Positions 12,723-23,862 are shown, numbered from the stretch's first letter. The stretch: DNA of 64,000 bases from Paramacrobiotus metropolitanus (GCF_019649055.1 NW_026570277.1:806001-870000), one strand, 5' to 3'. Notes: a model not told the origin generated them from the sequence alone. A program made the numbers and translations.

Positions 12723-12950
12723 TCTCAGAAGGGCGGACGCCTGCGACAGGAGAACACTGCTGATTTTATAAATGTAATTTAAATACGAATTTCTGAATTT
12801 ACCGAAGATACAGAAGAAATAAAAATCTGCCGATGACGGGACTCGAACCCGTGCCAGCTGCGTCTGTAGCCGTCCGTCTTACCACTGATCTACACCGGCT
12901 GCATTATTAAATCTTCTTAAGATTTTAGCGCACTGTGCGACTGCCTATCA
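12723..12950. repeat. 228-bp direct repeat, copy 1
   Basis: Base for base identical to 13204-13431 as far as I can read. Starts TCTCAGAAGGGCGG, ends GACTGCCTATCA. It holds a tRNA-like sequence in its middle. The two copies start 481 bp apart. Confidence 0.9.
12828..12899 (-). tRNA. tRNA-like sequence, probably degenerate (copy 1)
   Basis: Read on the minus strand there is a 7-bp acceptor stem (GCCGGTG with CATCGGC, one G-T pair), a discriminator A, and a good T arm (ACGGG TTCGAGT CCCGT, B box). The D region TAGATCAGTGG is an acceptable A box. The 72-nt length is normal. However the D stem and the anticodon stem do not pair (GACGG against CGCAG), so no anticodon can be assigned. It is most likely a tRNA pseudogene or tRNA-derived SINE head. 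Confidence 0.4.
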
Positions 12951-13203
12951 TCCCCGCTGCAAGACAGCGAAGCCCCTTGAGCGTAGTCTGATAACAACAG
13001 TGCAACAGTGCGTGATACGTATTCCTTCGTACAAGCGCCCCCTTCTCTTCCGATAACACTGCTGTTGTACTGCAGGCTGTCCACTTATTGTCCGTTTTCT
13101 TACACGGTGCTACTGCTATCCGTTTTCTTACACGGTGCGTGTGGAGCCCAGCCTATTGCTGTACTTTAATACACCCGGAGGGGTGAACCACGATCTGCTA
13201 CCA
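12951..13203. repeat. Spacer with a short internal direct repeat
   Basis: Between the two 228-bp copies. The word TCCGTTTTCTTACACGGTGC occurs twice within about 50 bp near 13090-13140. Confidence 0.55.
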
Positions 13204-13431
13204 TCTCAGAAGGGCGGACGCCTGCGACAGGAGAACACTGCTGATTTTATAAATGTAATTTAAATACGAATTTCTGAATTTACCGAAGATACAGAAGAAA
13301 TAAAAATCTGCCGATGACGGGACTCGAACCCGTGCCAGCTGCGTCTGTAGCCGTCCGTCTTACCACTGATCTACACCGGCTGCATTATTAAATCTTCTTA
13401 AGATTTTAGCGCACTGTGCGACTGCCTATCA
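13204..13431. repeat. 228-bp direct repeat, copy 2
   Basis: Identical to 12723-12950. Perfect identity implies a recent duplication or gene conversion; no target-site duplication typical of a fresh SINE insertion was found around either copy. Confidence 0.9.
13309..13380 (-). tRNA. tRNA-like sequence, probably degenerate (copy 2)
   Basis: Exact copy of the sequence at 12828-12899, with the same sound acceptor and T arms and the same unpaired anticodon stem. Confidence 0.4.
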
Positions 13432-13764
13432 GTGCAAACTTATCGCGCGGCTACAGTAAATACTTTCGAATACTATAATCACTAGCATCATAACTGCGTC
13501 AACAACCCAAACCGGCAAATTTGATAAACAGTTTACGTGCTGCTGCGCACAACGGCTTTTTCCGACAGTAATACAATCAATCGTATGTGCCAGCAGCCTA
13601 ACAGAGACAGTTTTCCCCAGTCTGCAGCATTTGGGGAGAAGCGCAAAACATTTCGCAGTCGCGAATGCCTTTCGGCGGTTGATGTCTGCCTTACTTGTGA
13701 CAAAACCCCTATACTGCTATACGTTTGCGCCGCCACAACGTTCACTAAGGGAAAACGAATTGGG

Positions 13765-14493
13765 TGAGACTATAGGCACCCCTTTTACCCCCGTTTGCTA
13801 TAGGCACCCCTTTTGGACCCTGTTTCACTATAGGCACCCCCTTTCCATTAGATAATTCTCGCACCCCGTTTTTTTCCACCGACTATAGGCACACATTTTT
13901 ATTTTTATTTGGAAGACTGACAAAAATGTTTTGACAGTTTTTTGGTTTACAAGTCCGCTCCCTTGACCTTTTTTCTCGTTGCACTTCAAGGTATCCGTTT
14001 TGGAATTCGCTTTTCCCTGGCTTTCAGATCGCCTCACTACGAATGTTTGGAACATATCTCTTTGATACTGCTTGAAAGCAGCTTCGAATGCGGAAAACGG
14101 TGGGTATTATTGTCCTTCAAGTCGTTTTCTTCGGTAGTGGTTGGATAGATCAGGGCATCATCAAGCTATTGTCAGATCGTGGATTATTTTCGGATGGGCG
14201 ACTTATTACAGAACTGTCAGACAATATTATTACAGAGCAATTTATGCAGCAACTCACATGATATATTACAAAAGGAACAGACGAAAATTTCGGAGCCGGT
14301 AGTGCAAAGACTTTCTGAATATTCTCTAAGGTCAAGAGAATTCGACTTTAAACATAGCAACGGACAACAGGGGGTGCCTATAGCTTTCTGACACCAGGGG
14401 GTGCAGGGATTGATCGAAAGGGGTGCCTACAGTCTAAGTGGGTGCGAAAGGGGGTGCCTATAGATAACGGGGGAGAAAGGGGTGCCTCTCTCA
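13765..14493. mobile_element. 729-bp inverted-repeat (foldback/MITE-like) element
   Basis: The left end begins TGAGACTATAGGCACCCC and the right end finishes GGGGTGCCTCTCTCA. The terminal 80-120 bp are imperfect inverted repeats, each built from three or four iterated CTATAGGCACCCC(C)TTT units spaced 25-45 bp. The interior (about 13880-14370) shows no transposase. No target-site duplication is visible at these limits. Iterated subterminal repeats of this sort fit a non-autonomous DNA transposon or foldback element. Confidence 0.65.
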
Positions 14494-14945
14494 GTTCGTC
14501 GGACACGCAGAACTCCTGGGCGACAGTGGCCAAAAAGAAAAAGCTGGTTCGCGGTACACGTGATATGCGGACTACAGGCAGCGGAGACGTCGTGATGTCA
14601 ACACTGCAGCTGAAACGCGTAATGAAGCCAGACAAAGAGAAAGAGAAGAAAGACTTCTGTCTACACGGCATCCCCCCTCTGGAACAGACCAAACATCTGT
14701 CACTTGAAGATTATGGCAAAGATCTTAAATGTGCAATTGAATCAAACGGGATCTCTGTCAGATTTGTGTCAATTTATTCAGCTAAAAAGGGTCGTAAGAA
14801 CAACTTGTTTGCGCGTGTTGGTTCGTTTGCCCATGAGTCTGACAAAATGTTCTCTCCTGAAAACTGGCCTTCCAACATTGGGGTGCGTGAGTGGCTGTTT
14901 GCCCCCAAAGAGGGCCAGCAGTGCCAGTCTGTTTTTACTGTTTAA
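14494..14945 (+). pseudogene. Fragment of a non-LTR retrotransposon ORF1-like protein
   Basis: An open frame of about 150 codons runs from the edge of the inverted-repeat element to a TAA at 14943. It has a lysine-rich head (WATVAKKKK) and the motif series ISVRFVSIYS, KNNLFARV, SDKMFSPENWPSNIGVREW. That pattern (F-R-V ... LF-P-WP-G-V-VR-W) recurs in ORF1 products of invertebrate LINEs. The N-terminus is missing, apparently cut by the inverted-repeat element. The assignment is from memory of the family pattern; a database search would settle it. Confidence 0.45.
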
Positions 14946-15298
14946 AATTCTGAATCATTTTTAAATAGTTTTTACCTGCGCAAGCGCCTTGTTATCTGAA
15001 TTGGCCATTGCCGAATAAACTTCCACTAGACTTGACCAGTGCCCGTTGTCATATTGACGAAACAAACCTGTGCTGCCTCCTCTTTATAATATGGTTGTAC
15101 ATTGTATTTTCTAAGAGAATTGCTTCCTGCAGCTGCTCGCACGTAAAACAGGGGAATAAGATTGAAATTTCTACAAGAAATTTAGATTGTTTCGCCCTGG
15201 TTGATTTGAACGACCAGTCATAGGATACAAATTATACCAGTCAGCTCCGGTTGGAAGCGTCAATTTACATTGTGCACTTTGACTGATTGCAGCTGGAT
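14946..15298. other. No gene seen
   Basis: Non-coding sequence between the ORF1-like fragment and the 60-bp tandem repeat. Confidence 0.4.
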
Positions 15299-15418
15299 GT
15301 ATGCTGCAACCGCCTGTAGGTTGCAGCTCTTGTCTTGTATCTAGGATTTCTTTGTTATGTATGCTGCAACCGCCTGTAGGTTGCAGCTCTTGTCTTGTAT
15401 CTAGGATTTTCTTTGTTA
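15299..15418. repeat. Two tandem 60-bp units, each with a perfect hairpin
   Basis: Each unit begins GTATGCTGCAACC. In each, CTGCAACC and GGTTGCAG form an 8-bp perfect stem around a 7-nt loop. The copies differ by one T insertion. Confidence 0.85.
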
Positions 15419-15419
15419 T

Positions 15420-15829
15420 ACTCAGCTCGTTACAGCATTCGACTAATATATGGCCAGTAATACTGGCCACACGCTATTTAGACGATTTTGAGCGATTTTT
15501 TATGCTGGAATAGAGATTGTTGCGTACGTAAAACAATACAGGTTGTTTCGAGCTGATACAAGTGCTATGTCGCGAGATTGTAATTTGTAAGTAATTGCAG
15601 TAATTCATACTGTGCAATGTCCGTGTAGAAAAAAGTTTCTCTTATTAACCTAGCAACGTTGTTTGCCATCAGCTGAATTGTTGTCATCTACGAGAGAAAG
15701 CAGAAGTGAAAGCGCATTACCACTGCAAACACGACAAAGATGAGTGTTCAAGTCGATTATTAAAGTCTACATCAAGATTCTCAACTGGACTGTTCAATTG
15801 ATATTTATTTTAATACATCGCTGAGCACC
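15420..15829. other. 5' flank of the F-box-like gene
   Basis: No ORF or repeat recognised. Expected promoter and 5' UTR of the gene starting at 15830. Confidence 0.4.
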
Positions 15830-18355
15830 ATGAACGCCACATCCCTTTACCTTCGCCAGTTGAACTCAGGTTCCCGCGAGATCAACTACGGAAACACCGT
15901 GCTGGTGCAGCGGGACACCGGCCAATGGTGGCTAGGGTACGTTCAGGATATTGACGGGGACAATTTCTTTATCGATTTTGATGCCAGCACCGTCTGCTCC
16001 CAGTGGATCCATTCCAGCCATCTATGGCCACACAATTTTCTGAAGGACCCCCAAGAAGGTTCCTCCGTCCAGGTGGCGCTGCGCGAGGCCGACGGCGGAC
16101 CCATGGTATTTCGACCGGGGACCCTCACTGGAATCGTGTTTGATATGTTTTGTGTTGTACGGCTGAAGAACCCACCTGGCTCTTGCATTGTTCATCGCTT
16201 TCGGATCCTCAAACGGCTCCCGAACAGAAATGGCAGTTTCTTCGCCAGTACCACCGGATTCAAATACACCAAACACGTGGTCCCTTACGAACAGGCACAC
16301 TTGCTGCGGAGTGTGGACTTTCTTCCCGCGTTTCTGGCGCGAACCTGCCGAGTGAAATCGCGCCGTGGTGATTTAGCGTGTACAGCTCCTAATTGTCATA
16401 TGCTAATTGCGGTGGGAGTGGACAACTATGGTTTTCAGTGTCAGTGTGGTAAAATACGCGGTGTGGAGTTGCCGGATGTTTGTGCGCGTGGCAGACGACA
16501 CGGTTACGGTTGTTTGCGCGGAGATCCACGGTGGCGTCGCCGGCCGATGGATGGTCTGGACCGCAGAGGCCATCCAAAAAGGATGTCGCACCCTCCTCCG
16601 GATGCAACAGTTGCGTGATGCTAACAACAGTATCTCTATGGATTTTTGCATGAACGCTTCTAAACCGGGTAAGTGTAAACTGTAAACGTATCAATCGCTC
16701 GTGGTTTTTCACTTTCCAATATTCGCCATTCCAATATTCCATTATTCGTCGTTTCCATTAGTAATCAACTACCAGATTTTGTACACCGATTCCATGAATT
16801 GCATGAGTTGAAATAAAGATGTTTGTAAATCAACGAGTAAAATTAAATAGAATTACTACCTTTAATTTATTATGATAGTTAATATAAATTAATGTAAATT
16901 AGCATTTAATTAAAATGATTACCTATTATTTTATTAAAAAACAGTGTTTCTTTAATGCGAAGTAATTTTGCTTGCGCTAAGGAAACGTTCTGTATCGGTG
17001 AGAGGCTGAATGAAGTGTTTTAAGCGCTGAAATGACGTTCTGCGTGATTTGGCGTGTAACCTGTGTTCATTTGGTTAAGCGAATACATTTAAATATTGTA
17101 TTAAGTTAAAGAATTTTTACTTAAAAATTAAGAGTGCTGAGCAAGTCTGAATATTGTTAAAATCAAGCAGAAAAACAGCGGAATAATTTAATTACAAATA
17201 GTATTAATTTAGTGCTAATATGTATATTAAGTGCATACCGAATCAGCAGAAACCTTTGCAGATGTTGACGAAATGTCCATCGATGAGCTGGTGCCGCCTG
17301 TCTTGGCGGGTGTGCTGTTGAGCCTGGATTGGAATACTCAGTTTTGTACGAGCCGGTAAGTACTTGCAGAAATTTTGGGCCAAATAAATAATATTATATC
17401 AGGATGAGCCTCAATACAAATTTTCTATCAGGGTGTGCACACTGTGGCGACTCATTCCGCGGGAGTACTGTGCCACGCGACACATCACCTTTGACCTCAG
17501 GCAGATACGCGTCAAAGTAACGGCAGCACACGCATTTGATGCCCAAGAATTCGCTTACCTCAACACGTACCGAATGTTGGCGATTCTGAATGGAATTATC
17601 ACCGCGCGTACGCGCTCGCTGGCGATGATCTACGAGGGGAACAGCGGGAATGACTTTTACGTCAAACTGCTGTTGCTGCGGGACATCCTGGCAGGCAAAG
17701 GTCTTCGTGTGCCGCTGCTCATCGTCAGGAACGGCTTGGATTCCATGAAAGAAGCAGGGGATTCGTTTCTGGCTTTGAAATGGAATTACGACAAAGGGGA
17801 GAACTGCCGGTGTGGCATGGTATTTTCCTTAATGGATGTGTGCCAGCAGTTGATTCTGCTCAACTATACGGCGTCCGACCGCAACGGCAATGAGTCACGC
17901 GTTAACATGTTCCACACGGCTCCTAATCTGCCGTGGCCCGAGCACGAACCAGGGATTGCGCGCGGTGACGCGGATGGCCAGCTAGATGTAGTTATTCCCG
18001 TTGTGCGGTTCCGATCGACGGAGACCGAGGCTGAACACTGCCGACGATTTTTAGCCGCGGTTACTACACGCTGCCCAGCAGTTACCAAGCGGATGCGCAA
18101 AAAGGTTGCCAAGGCGCATGCGCGCTGGGTGGAGATGCTGGTCTATCCGGATGAGTGGAGCGATATTCGCCGGTTTCTTCAACTGTGAGTGTATACAGCT
18201 GCTGGTTATCGTTTTTTTTCTGAGGTTCAGTTGTGTTCAGGTTCAGCGATCCTGCGGAAACGAAGCAATGGGATGAAGTGGATTTGAGGAAACTGGACGT
18301 CGCCGCGTTGAGCAAGTTGACCGTGCATCTACTGGACGGGTATTACAAAGACTAA
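15830..18355 (+). CDS. Tudor/Agenet-like plus F-box-like protein, copy A (one frameshift)
   Basis: Exons 15830-16668, 17250-17355, 17432-18184 and 18241-18355 have GT/AG borders and matching phases, about 604 codons. Exon 1 begins ACCATGAAC and encodes a Tudor/Agenet-like block (VLVQRDTGQWWLGYVQDIDG, then FFIDFDAS and WIHSSHLWPH) and a cysteine-bearing region. Exon 2 and the start of exon 3 encode an F-box-like segment (ELVPPVLAGVLLSLD then SRVCTLWRLI). The rest is alpha/beta sequence of unknown fold. F-box proteins recruit substrates to SCF ubiquitin ligases; that role is inferred from the motif. Exon 1 is one base out of register: before about 16470 the reading follows one frame, afterwards (FVRVADDTVTVVCAEIHG) the next, as judged against the paralogue at 23867-24240. 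It is either an indel mutation or a sequence error. Confidence 0.65.
16669..17249 (+). other. Intron 1 of the F-box-like gene
   Basis: A 581-bp AT-rich intron, donor GTAAGT, acceptor AATCAGCAG. No nested feature seen. Confidence 0.6.
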
Positions 18356-18930
18356 AAAGAATTTTACTTTGCAAAGATCGCCTGCAATATGAGCCTTCTT
18401 TTTTGCCGTTTTTTATCACCTGCTTAAATTCTACTTCGCTTTACTGCTTTCTTCTGTTAGTCTGTAGGATGCAGCTGATATTGTCGAGTATTTCGTGATT
18501 CCAGTAGAAACTTGTTAATTAACCGGTTATTTGGAAAATTGGCATTTTTGTATGTATGTATTTTGTACGGGTGTTTTTTGCTACATTAGATAAGCAACCC
18601 AAGATAGACTAAATACGAATAATCGCTTCGCCTGAAGATGGATAAATTAGAGAATTTTATAATTTTTCTAGTTTGATGTTATACATTGGGATGAAAATAT
18701 TCAAGAACTCTTCGATCTCGTCCAAATTGCAATGGACATTACATCGGATTGCTGCTCGGGCCATTTATCTTACCTTTCAATTCGGATTTTAAATTATGTG
18801 AATTTCTAACTGCCAAAATGACCAAAAAGTATATTTCAGCTTTCATATAAAATACAGCCGCACTTTGTCTTTACTTTATTCGGTTAGTTCTTTCGAACAC
18901 GGCTCGTTTAGTCTGCCGGCTCTGCCTCTG
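18356..18930. other. 3' flank of the F-box-like gene, no gene seen
   Basis: AT-rich, no ORF of interest. No canonical AATAAA was spotted close to the stop. Confidence 0.4.
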
Positions 18931-18939
18931 CTCACTGTT

Positions 18940-19492
18940 TCATATAACTGTGCAACTTCTGTGAAGTTGTGGAAGACGAGCAGCATGCCCTGAATGAGAG
19001 TTCGGCATATTTTCAAAACAGAGAAAAACTGGAGGAGCACCTTACTCCCTTGGGCATTGCAGTCAGTATCTGATGGCGAACTCCTGGAAATCATGCAGAG
19101 CATACTACGGAGAAAAGATAGGCCAACGGCAAAACGAGGAAACGTTGTTTTTTCATATAAGCAATTTTCTTAACCAGATATTGAAAGATAGCCGCAAAGT
19201 ATATGGAGGGCAGATTTTGTTGTTACCTCCATAATTTTAATACAGGTGCAGACACATTCAAATGTAAACTCTAACCTTATTCTGTACAATCTTAAAAATG
19301 AATGTTTTTTAATACAAATTTCTCTTTACTACCACTATTGCTTTACTTTTGTTAAGTTTTGTATAGTTTTCTTTCTGTGTTTTGTCTCAGTTTTGTGTTT
19401 CACCGTTAAATACAGTATTTGGCACAATGCATCGTGTGTCGGGTGTCCCTGCCAGAAGAAATCTGGGGGAATAAAGTTGCTTGCTTGCTTGT
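18940..19492 (+). mobile_element. LINE (non-LTR retrotransposon) 3'-end remnant
   Basis: From 18953 the frame reads CNFCEVVEDEQHALNE then AYFQNREKLEEHL. This is the Cys-Cys-His motif typical of the C-terminal tail of LINE polyproteins, with the last Cys replaced by Ser. A stop follows, then about 400 bp of UTR-like sequence ending in AATAAAG and a (TTGC)n run at 19470-19492, a tail style known for LINE 3' ends. The 5' part of the element is absent. The match is by family pattern only. Confidence 0.55.
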
Positions 19493-20244
19493 AATGCCCA
19501 GACCGGTAAGACAACAACTAAAGCTGAACTGAACCGAATATACAGATCACTTAGGCAATGCACCCACCGAGAGGTGACCCCATTTGCCATTCACTGTGCA
19601 GTTTGCACAGAGCGTGTACACGTTCAGAATATTGATTCTAACTGAGTTCTACGAGTTCCACATTTCGGCGGCATCATATTGAACACCGATAACGAGCTTT
19701 TTTGACTGGCAGTCCTTTCCACATTCCCTGTCAACATGAACGGAACACCGCGGTACTATCGCCAGCTATATATACTCCGGTGCGCGCGAGATTAACTACG
19801 GTAACACGGTGGTGGTGCAGCGTGACCACGGCCAGTGGTGGCTGGGGTACGTTCAGGATATTGACGGGGACCAGTTCTTCGTTGATTTCGATGCCAGTAG
19901 CGTCCCAGCCGAATGGATTCACTCTCAACATCTCTGGCCGCACCATTGCCCTTGCAATCATTCGGATCACTATATTGGCTTAACCCGGCAAGCGGCGCTA
20001 TCGGACAACCAGGGCGGTCCGATGATATTCCGACCATGTACGTTGTGAGCGTGAATCGCGGGGCATCGGATGGAGAAACTAACAACCAGCAGGCCAACTA
20101 CCGTCTCGTGCATTGGAATCATATGGCGGAACGAATGCCGGAACACGATGATGGGGAGAATTTCTATGGCAGGCACACCGGCATACTGTACAAAAAACAT
20201 GTCGTCTGTTTTGAAAAAGCCAGCTTGTTTCGCACTTTGGATAT

Positions 20245-20638
20245 TGTAGCGATAGAAGTTGTACAACCGTAAGACCACCCAGTTATGATTCATCATTGCG
20301 TTATGAATTTCTGTCCATTTTACCGGCTAGCTGTTCTTCTTCACAATTTCTAGAATTCAGTCTTGCATTCGCTTGTTACAGCTTGCATCAGCTTGATCAG
20401 CTTGTTCTGCTTGTTAAACTCTTGCCTAAACCTTGCTCCTTGTCCTGAATTGTTCTTGTCATTAAACATGCCGTGAACTTCCGTTGTTACGTTCAGTAAT
20501 TGTGTTACGTCAGTAAGAGCGTCCACGACCGCGCCGTTGCCGATCGTGCCAACCTTTCATCCCAACAGCCCACACAACATCGTGGTACGGTCAACACGCC
20601 AACCCACTAGAACAGCAGCCAGATCGGCTACTGTTACA
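20245..20638 (+). repeat. 5' LTR of the gag-only element
   Basis: Starts TGTAGCGATAG and ends GCTACTGTTACA (TG...CA). 394 bp. Confidence 0.9.
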
Positions 20639-20656
20639 TGGCGCTCCTGTAAAAGA
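20639..20656 (+). other. Primer-binding site of the gag-only element
   Basis: TGGCGCTCCTG... begins at the base after the LTR. The first six bases are shared with the PBS of both larger elements in this window. Confidence 0.6.
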
Positions 20657-21269
20657 ACCATAACACCTGGACGCCGACAGCCCCGGTACCGATTTCCCTA
20701 ACACCTTCGCTTCCCAATCCAGCCAGCGGAAGCCCAGTACCGGTTCGCTTCGTGAGTGCGCAGTTTAATTTGAAATCAGCCAAATCTGAATATTTTAATT
20801 TTGATTTTACATAAGATCAACGGCTCAATACTGCGAGTAAATTTCTTTTTCTTTTGTCGAACTTTCACCAGTTCTTCCTTTCTGGATGCAAGTACTGCAA
20901 TTACATCTATAAGACCATATTCTATCAGTCATGCAAGCACTGCAGTTTAAGCTTATAATTAATTACTTCTAATCTTGCATACTCAATCGTGAAACTTCAA
21001 TACAATTGGCGCAGTTAGCCACGTAGGTTGTACACCTTAGTTAACGTTTTTCTGCTCGCGTATCCCAGTTAGATCGTTTTTCGGTTTCGGGAACCTTATT
21101 GAATTTGCCGGCACGGCACCACAGTTTACCGGTTCATTGTGCTTTACACTTACAGTACGTTTGTGTACATTCACTTTGTCTTATAACATGCGCATTCCAG
21201 CCGTCTATCTTTTTGGCGCCGATTACAGCAGTGTACAAAACCCATTAGCAGTCATGCTCCGCGTACGCA

Positions 21270-22720
21270 ATGGAATCCTTACCGCAACAACTTGACATTA
21301 CATTCACTCGGAATGCACTACGTGACATCTGTAGAAATTTCAATATAACAATCGCTTTAAAAAACACGAAGGCCAGAATGATAAACGCGCTCTCTGCATA
21401 TATGTTTGTAAACCACATTTCTGTGGATCAGCTCCACCGATCCCATTCTCATTTGGTCGATGAGTCAGTAGCGCCGGCTGAGAACACTGTACAGAGCAAC
21501 ACCGCATCATCCACACGTTCTCACACTCAGAGGGACAGTCTACCAGAGCAGACCACTGCAGCGCGTACTGAAGGCGCTCAGTGCAGTTTCCCAACGCTTA
21601 GTGCAGCAAGGCGCACACAAGCCAGCACACATGCTGCAGAGCCGGTAGCGCGCAATGCTTTTGCACAATCAGCTGACAATGAAATTAATCACAGGAGTCG
21701 TTGTGAACGTACTTCTAACGACTCGGCTACTGACAATGATAGCGGCGCGTACCATCATCGTGCTGCTCACGAGTATCGTAGTCAATCGGATGACCGCCGG
21801 TCAGATAGTGCGCACCGGAATCGTTCTCACCGTGAACCTTACAGTAGTTGCAGTGACTCAGTTGGTACCCGGTCACCCAGTTTGCACCGCTATCGCACAC
21901 GACACCCTTCATATTCTCCCGATAGCTATGTACCGATGAAAATTATGGCGCACGCTTCCGTAATTCGCCCGAAAGTGACCGTAGTTACGGATGTTATCGC
22001 AAGCCGCACCGCCGTAACTCGCCTGTCCGTGACCATACAAAATATTATAATCGAAAAAATTACAACGTAGTTAAGAAAATACATCCGAGGTATATTGACT
22101 TCGACAGCTACCGATTAGACAACGGAAAACTATTTTGCCCAAAGTGTCTTGACATCTTCCATTCGTACGGAGAATGCACAAATTACAGTCCCGATGACAA
22201 ATTCACTATACCGCGTATATGTCCAGATGACATTAAAGCCGAAGTTCAAGCAGAATACGATGACTACGTACACTACATGCTTGAGCGAAAAGGAATGTCG
22301 TTCTTGTTTAGCAGTCAATGGAAAAGAATGGGTAGCTACAGGAAAGGCGGACCGTATGGCTATAACTATGTACCTCACGTATTCAATAGGCTCTCTGAAG
22401 ATACCTTGTACAGTAGTCGCTCAGATGACCCGGCAACTCGATGCAAAAACGTATTAACTGAGCAACGGGAAGAAATGCACACACCCGATATTTTAAGACC
22501 ACGCACACCTTACATTAAAACTGCAGGCACTGCAAAATTAAATAATACCGTCTCGAATGCGACAACCTCAGGGGAAATAGCGAATACGATTCCGCAAAAA
22601 CTCGAATTATGTGAAACCTTACTGAACGAAATTTCCGATGATTTGACAGCACCGGCATCACCGTCTATTGCTGAGAAGGAGCACCCATCTCAGTCCGTGA
22701 AACTTTCCGAATTGCATTAA
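21270..22720 (+). pseudogene. Gag-like protein with SAP-like N-terminus and CCHC knuckle (frameshifted)
   Basis: The ATG at 21270 opens a frame whose first 50 residues include LRDICRNFNI and NTKARMINALSAYM, resembling a SAP DNA-binding motif. A Ser/Arg/His-rich region follows. A 1-nt shift near 21932 moves the coding sense to the next frame, which continues to a TAA at 22718-22720. In that frame 22136-22177 encodes a canonical CX2CX4HX4C zinc knuckle (CPKC...H...C), the RNA-binding signature of retroviral-type Gag nucleocapsids. After the TAA the same frame stays open to about 23000 and carries IRQSSFYQTL; a shifted frame soon after carries IRNSPFYQTL, so this short motif is repeated. Confidence 0.65.
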
Positions 22721-23145
22721 GTACCGAAAATTAATCATTCCCCTGCACAGCTATTGAAAGATAAATTAAACGAAATGATTTCTATCGTACAAAGTATTCG
22801 TCAATCTTCTTTCTACCAGACGTTAACGAGACGTGCGCACAACATTATTTCCCCAAACGCAGATGCACAGGCACTGCACGAAAGCTCTGTTACTTCGCAA
22901 ACCCCTTCAACAGTGGGTGTACATGCACGTCTAGAAATTCCCAGTACGGGTACATTACCGCCCAGTTCGGCTAACTCGAACTTATGGCCAATTCTATTGA
23001 TGCCACACTGGAGTATATTCGCAATTCTCCATTCTATCAGACGTTGTTTACCAGCCCGCAGTTGCTAAACATACCTACAGCTACTTTTGCCGATGTTCCC
23101 CCTCCATCCCTACGACGACGGACGAACGCAAAAAAATTTCGGATA

Positions 23146-23210
23146 CCGTGAGGGATACCTAACTACAAGGAAACGGACATTTACCGGATGCCTTAGTCAG
23201 CCGTGAGGGA
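23146..23210 (+). repeat. Two extra copies of the polypurine-tract word
   Basis: CCGTGAGGGA at 23146-23155 and 23201-23210 exactly repeats the ten bases abutting the 3' LTR at 23460-23469. Confidence 0.8.
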
Positions 23211-23459
23211 ACCAAATCAGCGTATCCGCGAGTTGGAGGACAAACTGGATTACTACGAAAGTCTCCACTGACCGGACCAGCCGCTGCCATCATCACCTTT
23301 AACAGTACACACCGTACCGTGGCGCCGCACCAGTCCCTTCCCCCTCCGGACACGCCATGCAAGCACAGCCTGCATTTAACCACATTTAACCTTTTTCTTT
23401 TCTTTCTAAATTTCATTTCGTTTGTATCGTCTTGATGAGACAGGTATATCTCATCGCTA

Positions 23460-23469
23460 CCGTGAGGGA
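23460..23469 (+). other. Polypurine tract of the gag-only element
   Basis: CCGTGAGGGA directly before the TG of the 3' LTR; the site expected to prime plus-strand DNA. Confidence 0.7.
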
Positions 23470-23862
23470 TGTAGCGATAGAAGTTGTACAACCGTAAGAC
23501 CACCCAGTTATGATTCATCATTGCGTTATGAATTTCTGTCCATTTTACCGGCTAGCTGTTCTTCTTCACAATTTCTAGAATTCAGTCTTGCATTCGCTTG
23601 TTACAGCTTGCATCAGCTTGATCAGCTTGTTCTGCTTGTTAAACTCTTGCCTAAACCTTGCTCCTTGTCCTGAATTGTTCTTGTCATTAAACATGCCGTG
23701 AACTTCCGTTGTTACGTTCAGTAATTGTGTTACGTCAGTAGAGCGTCCACGACCGCGCCGTTGCCGGTCGTGCCAACCTTTCATCCCAACAGCCCACACA
23801 ACATCGTGGTACGGTCAACACGCCAACCCACTAGAACAGCAGCCAGATCGGCTACTGTTACA
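23470..23862 (+). repeat. 3' LTR of the gag-only element
   Basis: 393 bp, differing from the 5' LTR by one deleted A (after GTCAGTA) and one A/G substitution. Confidence 0.9.

Larger units (their letters stand above)
20245..23862 (+). mobile_element. Gag-only (non-autonomous) LTR retrotransposon, 3.6 kb
   Basis: Bounded by near-identical LTRs (394 and 393 bp; one substitution and one 1-bp indel seen), flanked by the target duplication ATAT. A PBS-like TGGCGCTCCTG directly follows the 5' LTR and the purine-rich CCGTGAGGGA directly precedes the 3' LTR. The 2.8-kb interior encodes only a Gag-like protein; I see no protease, RT, RNase H or integrase. It therefore depends on enzymes supplied in trans. 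Inserted in exon 1 of the decayed F-box-like copy B. Confidence 0.85.

Noticed and set aside
12828-12899. Functional tRNA with an ACA (Cys) anticodon
   Set aside because: The position-based anticodon would be ACA but the anticodon stem and D stem do not pair, so no isotype is claimed.
13533-13767. Overlapping ORFs on both strands left of the inverted-repeat element
   Set aside because: Similar lengths on both strands and no family resemblance; probably chance.
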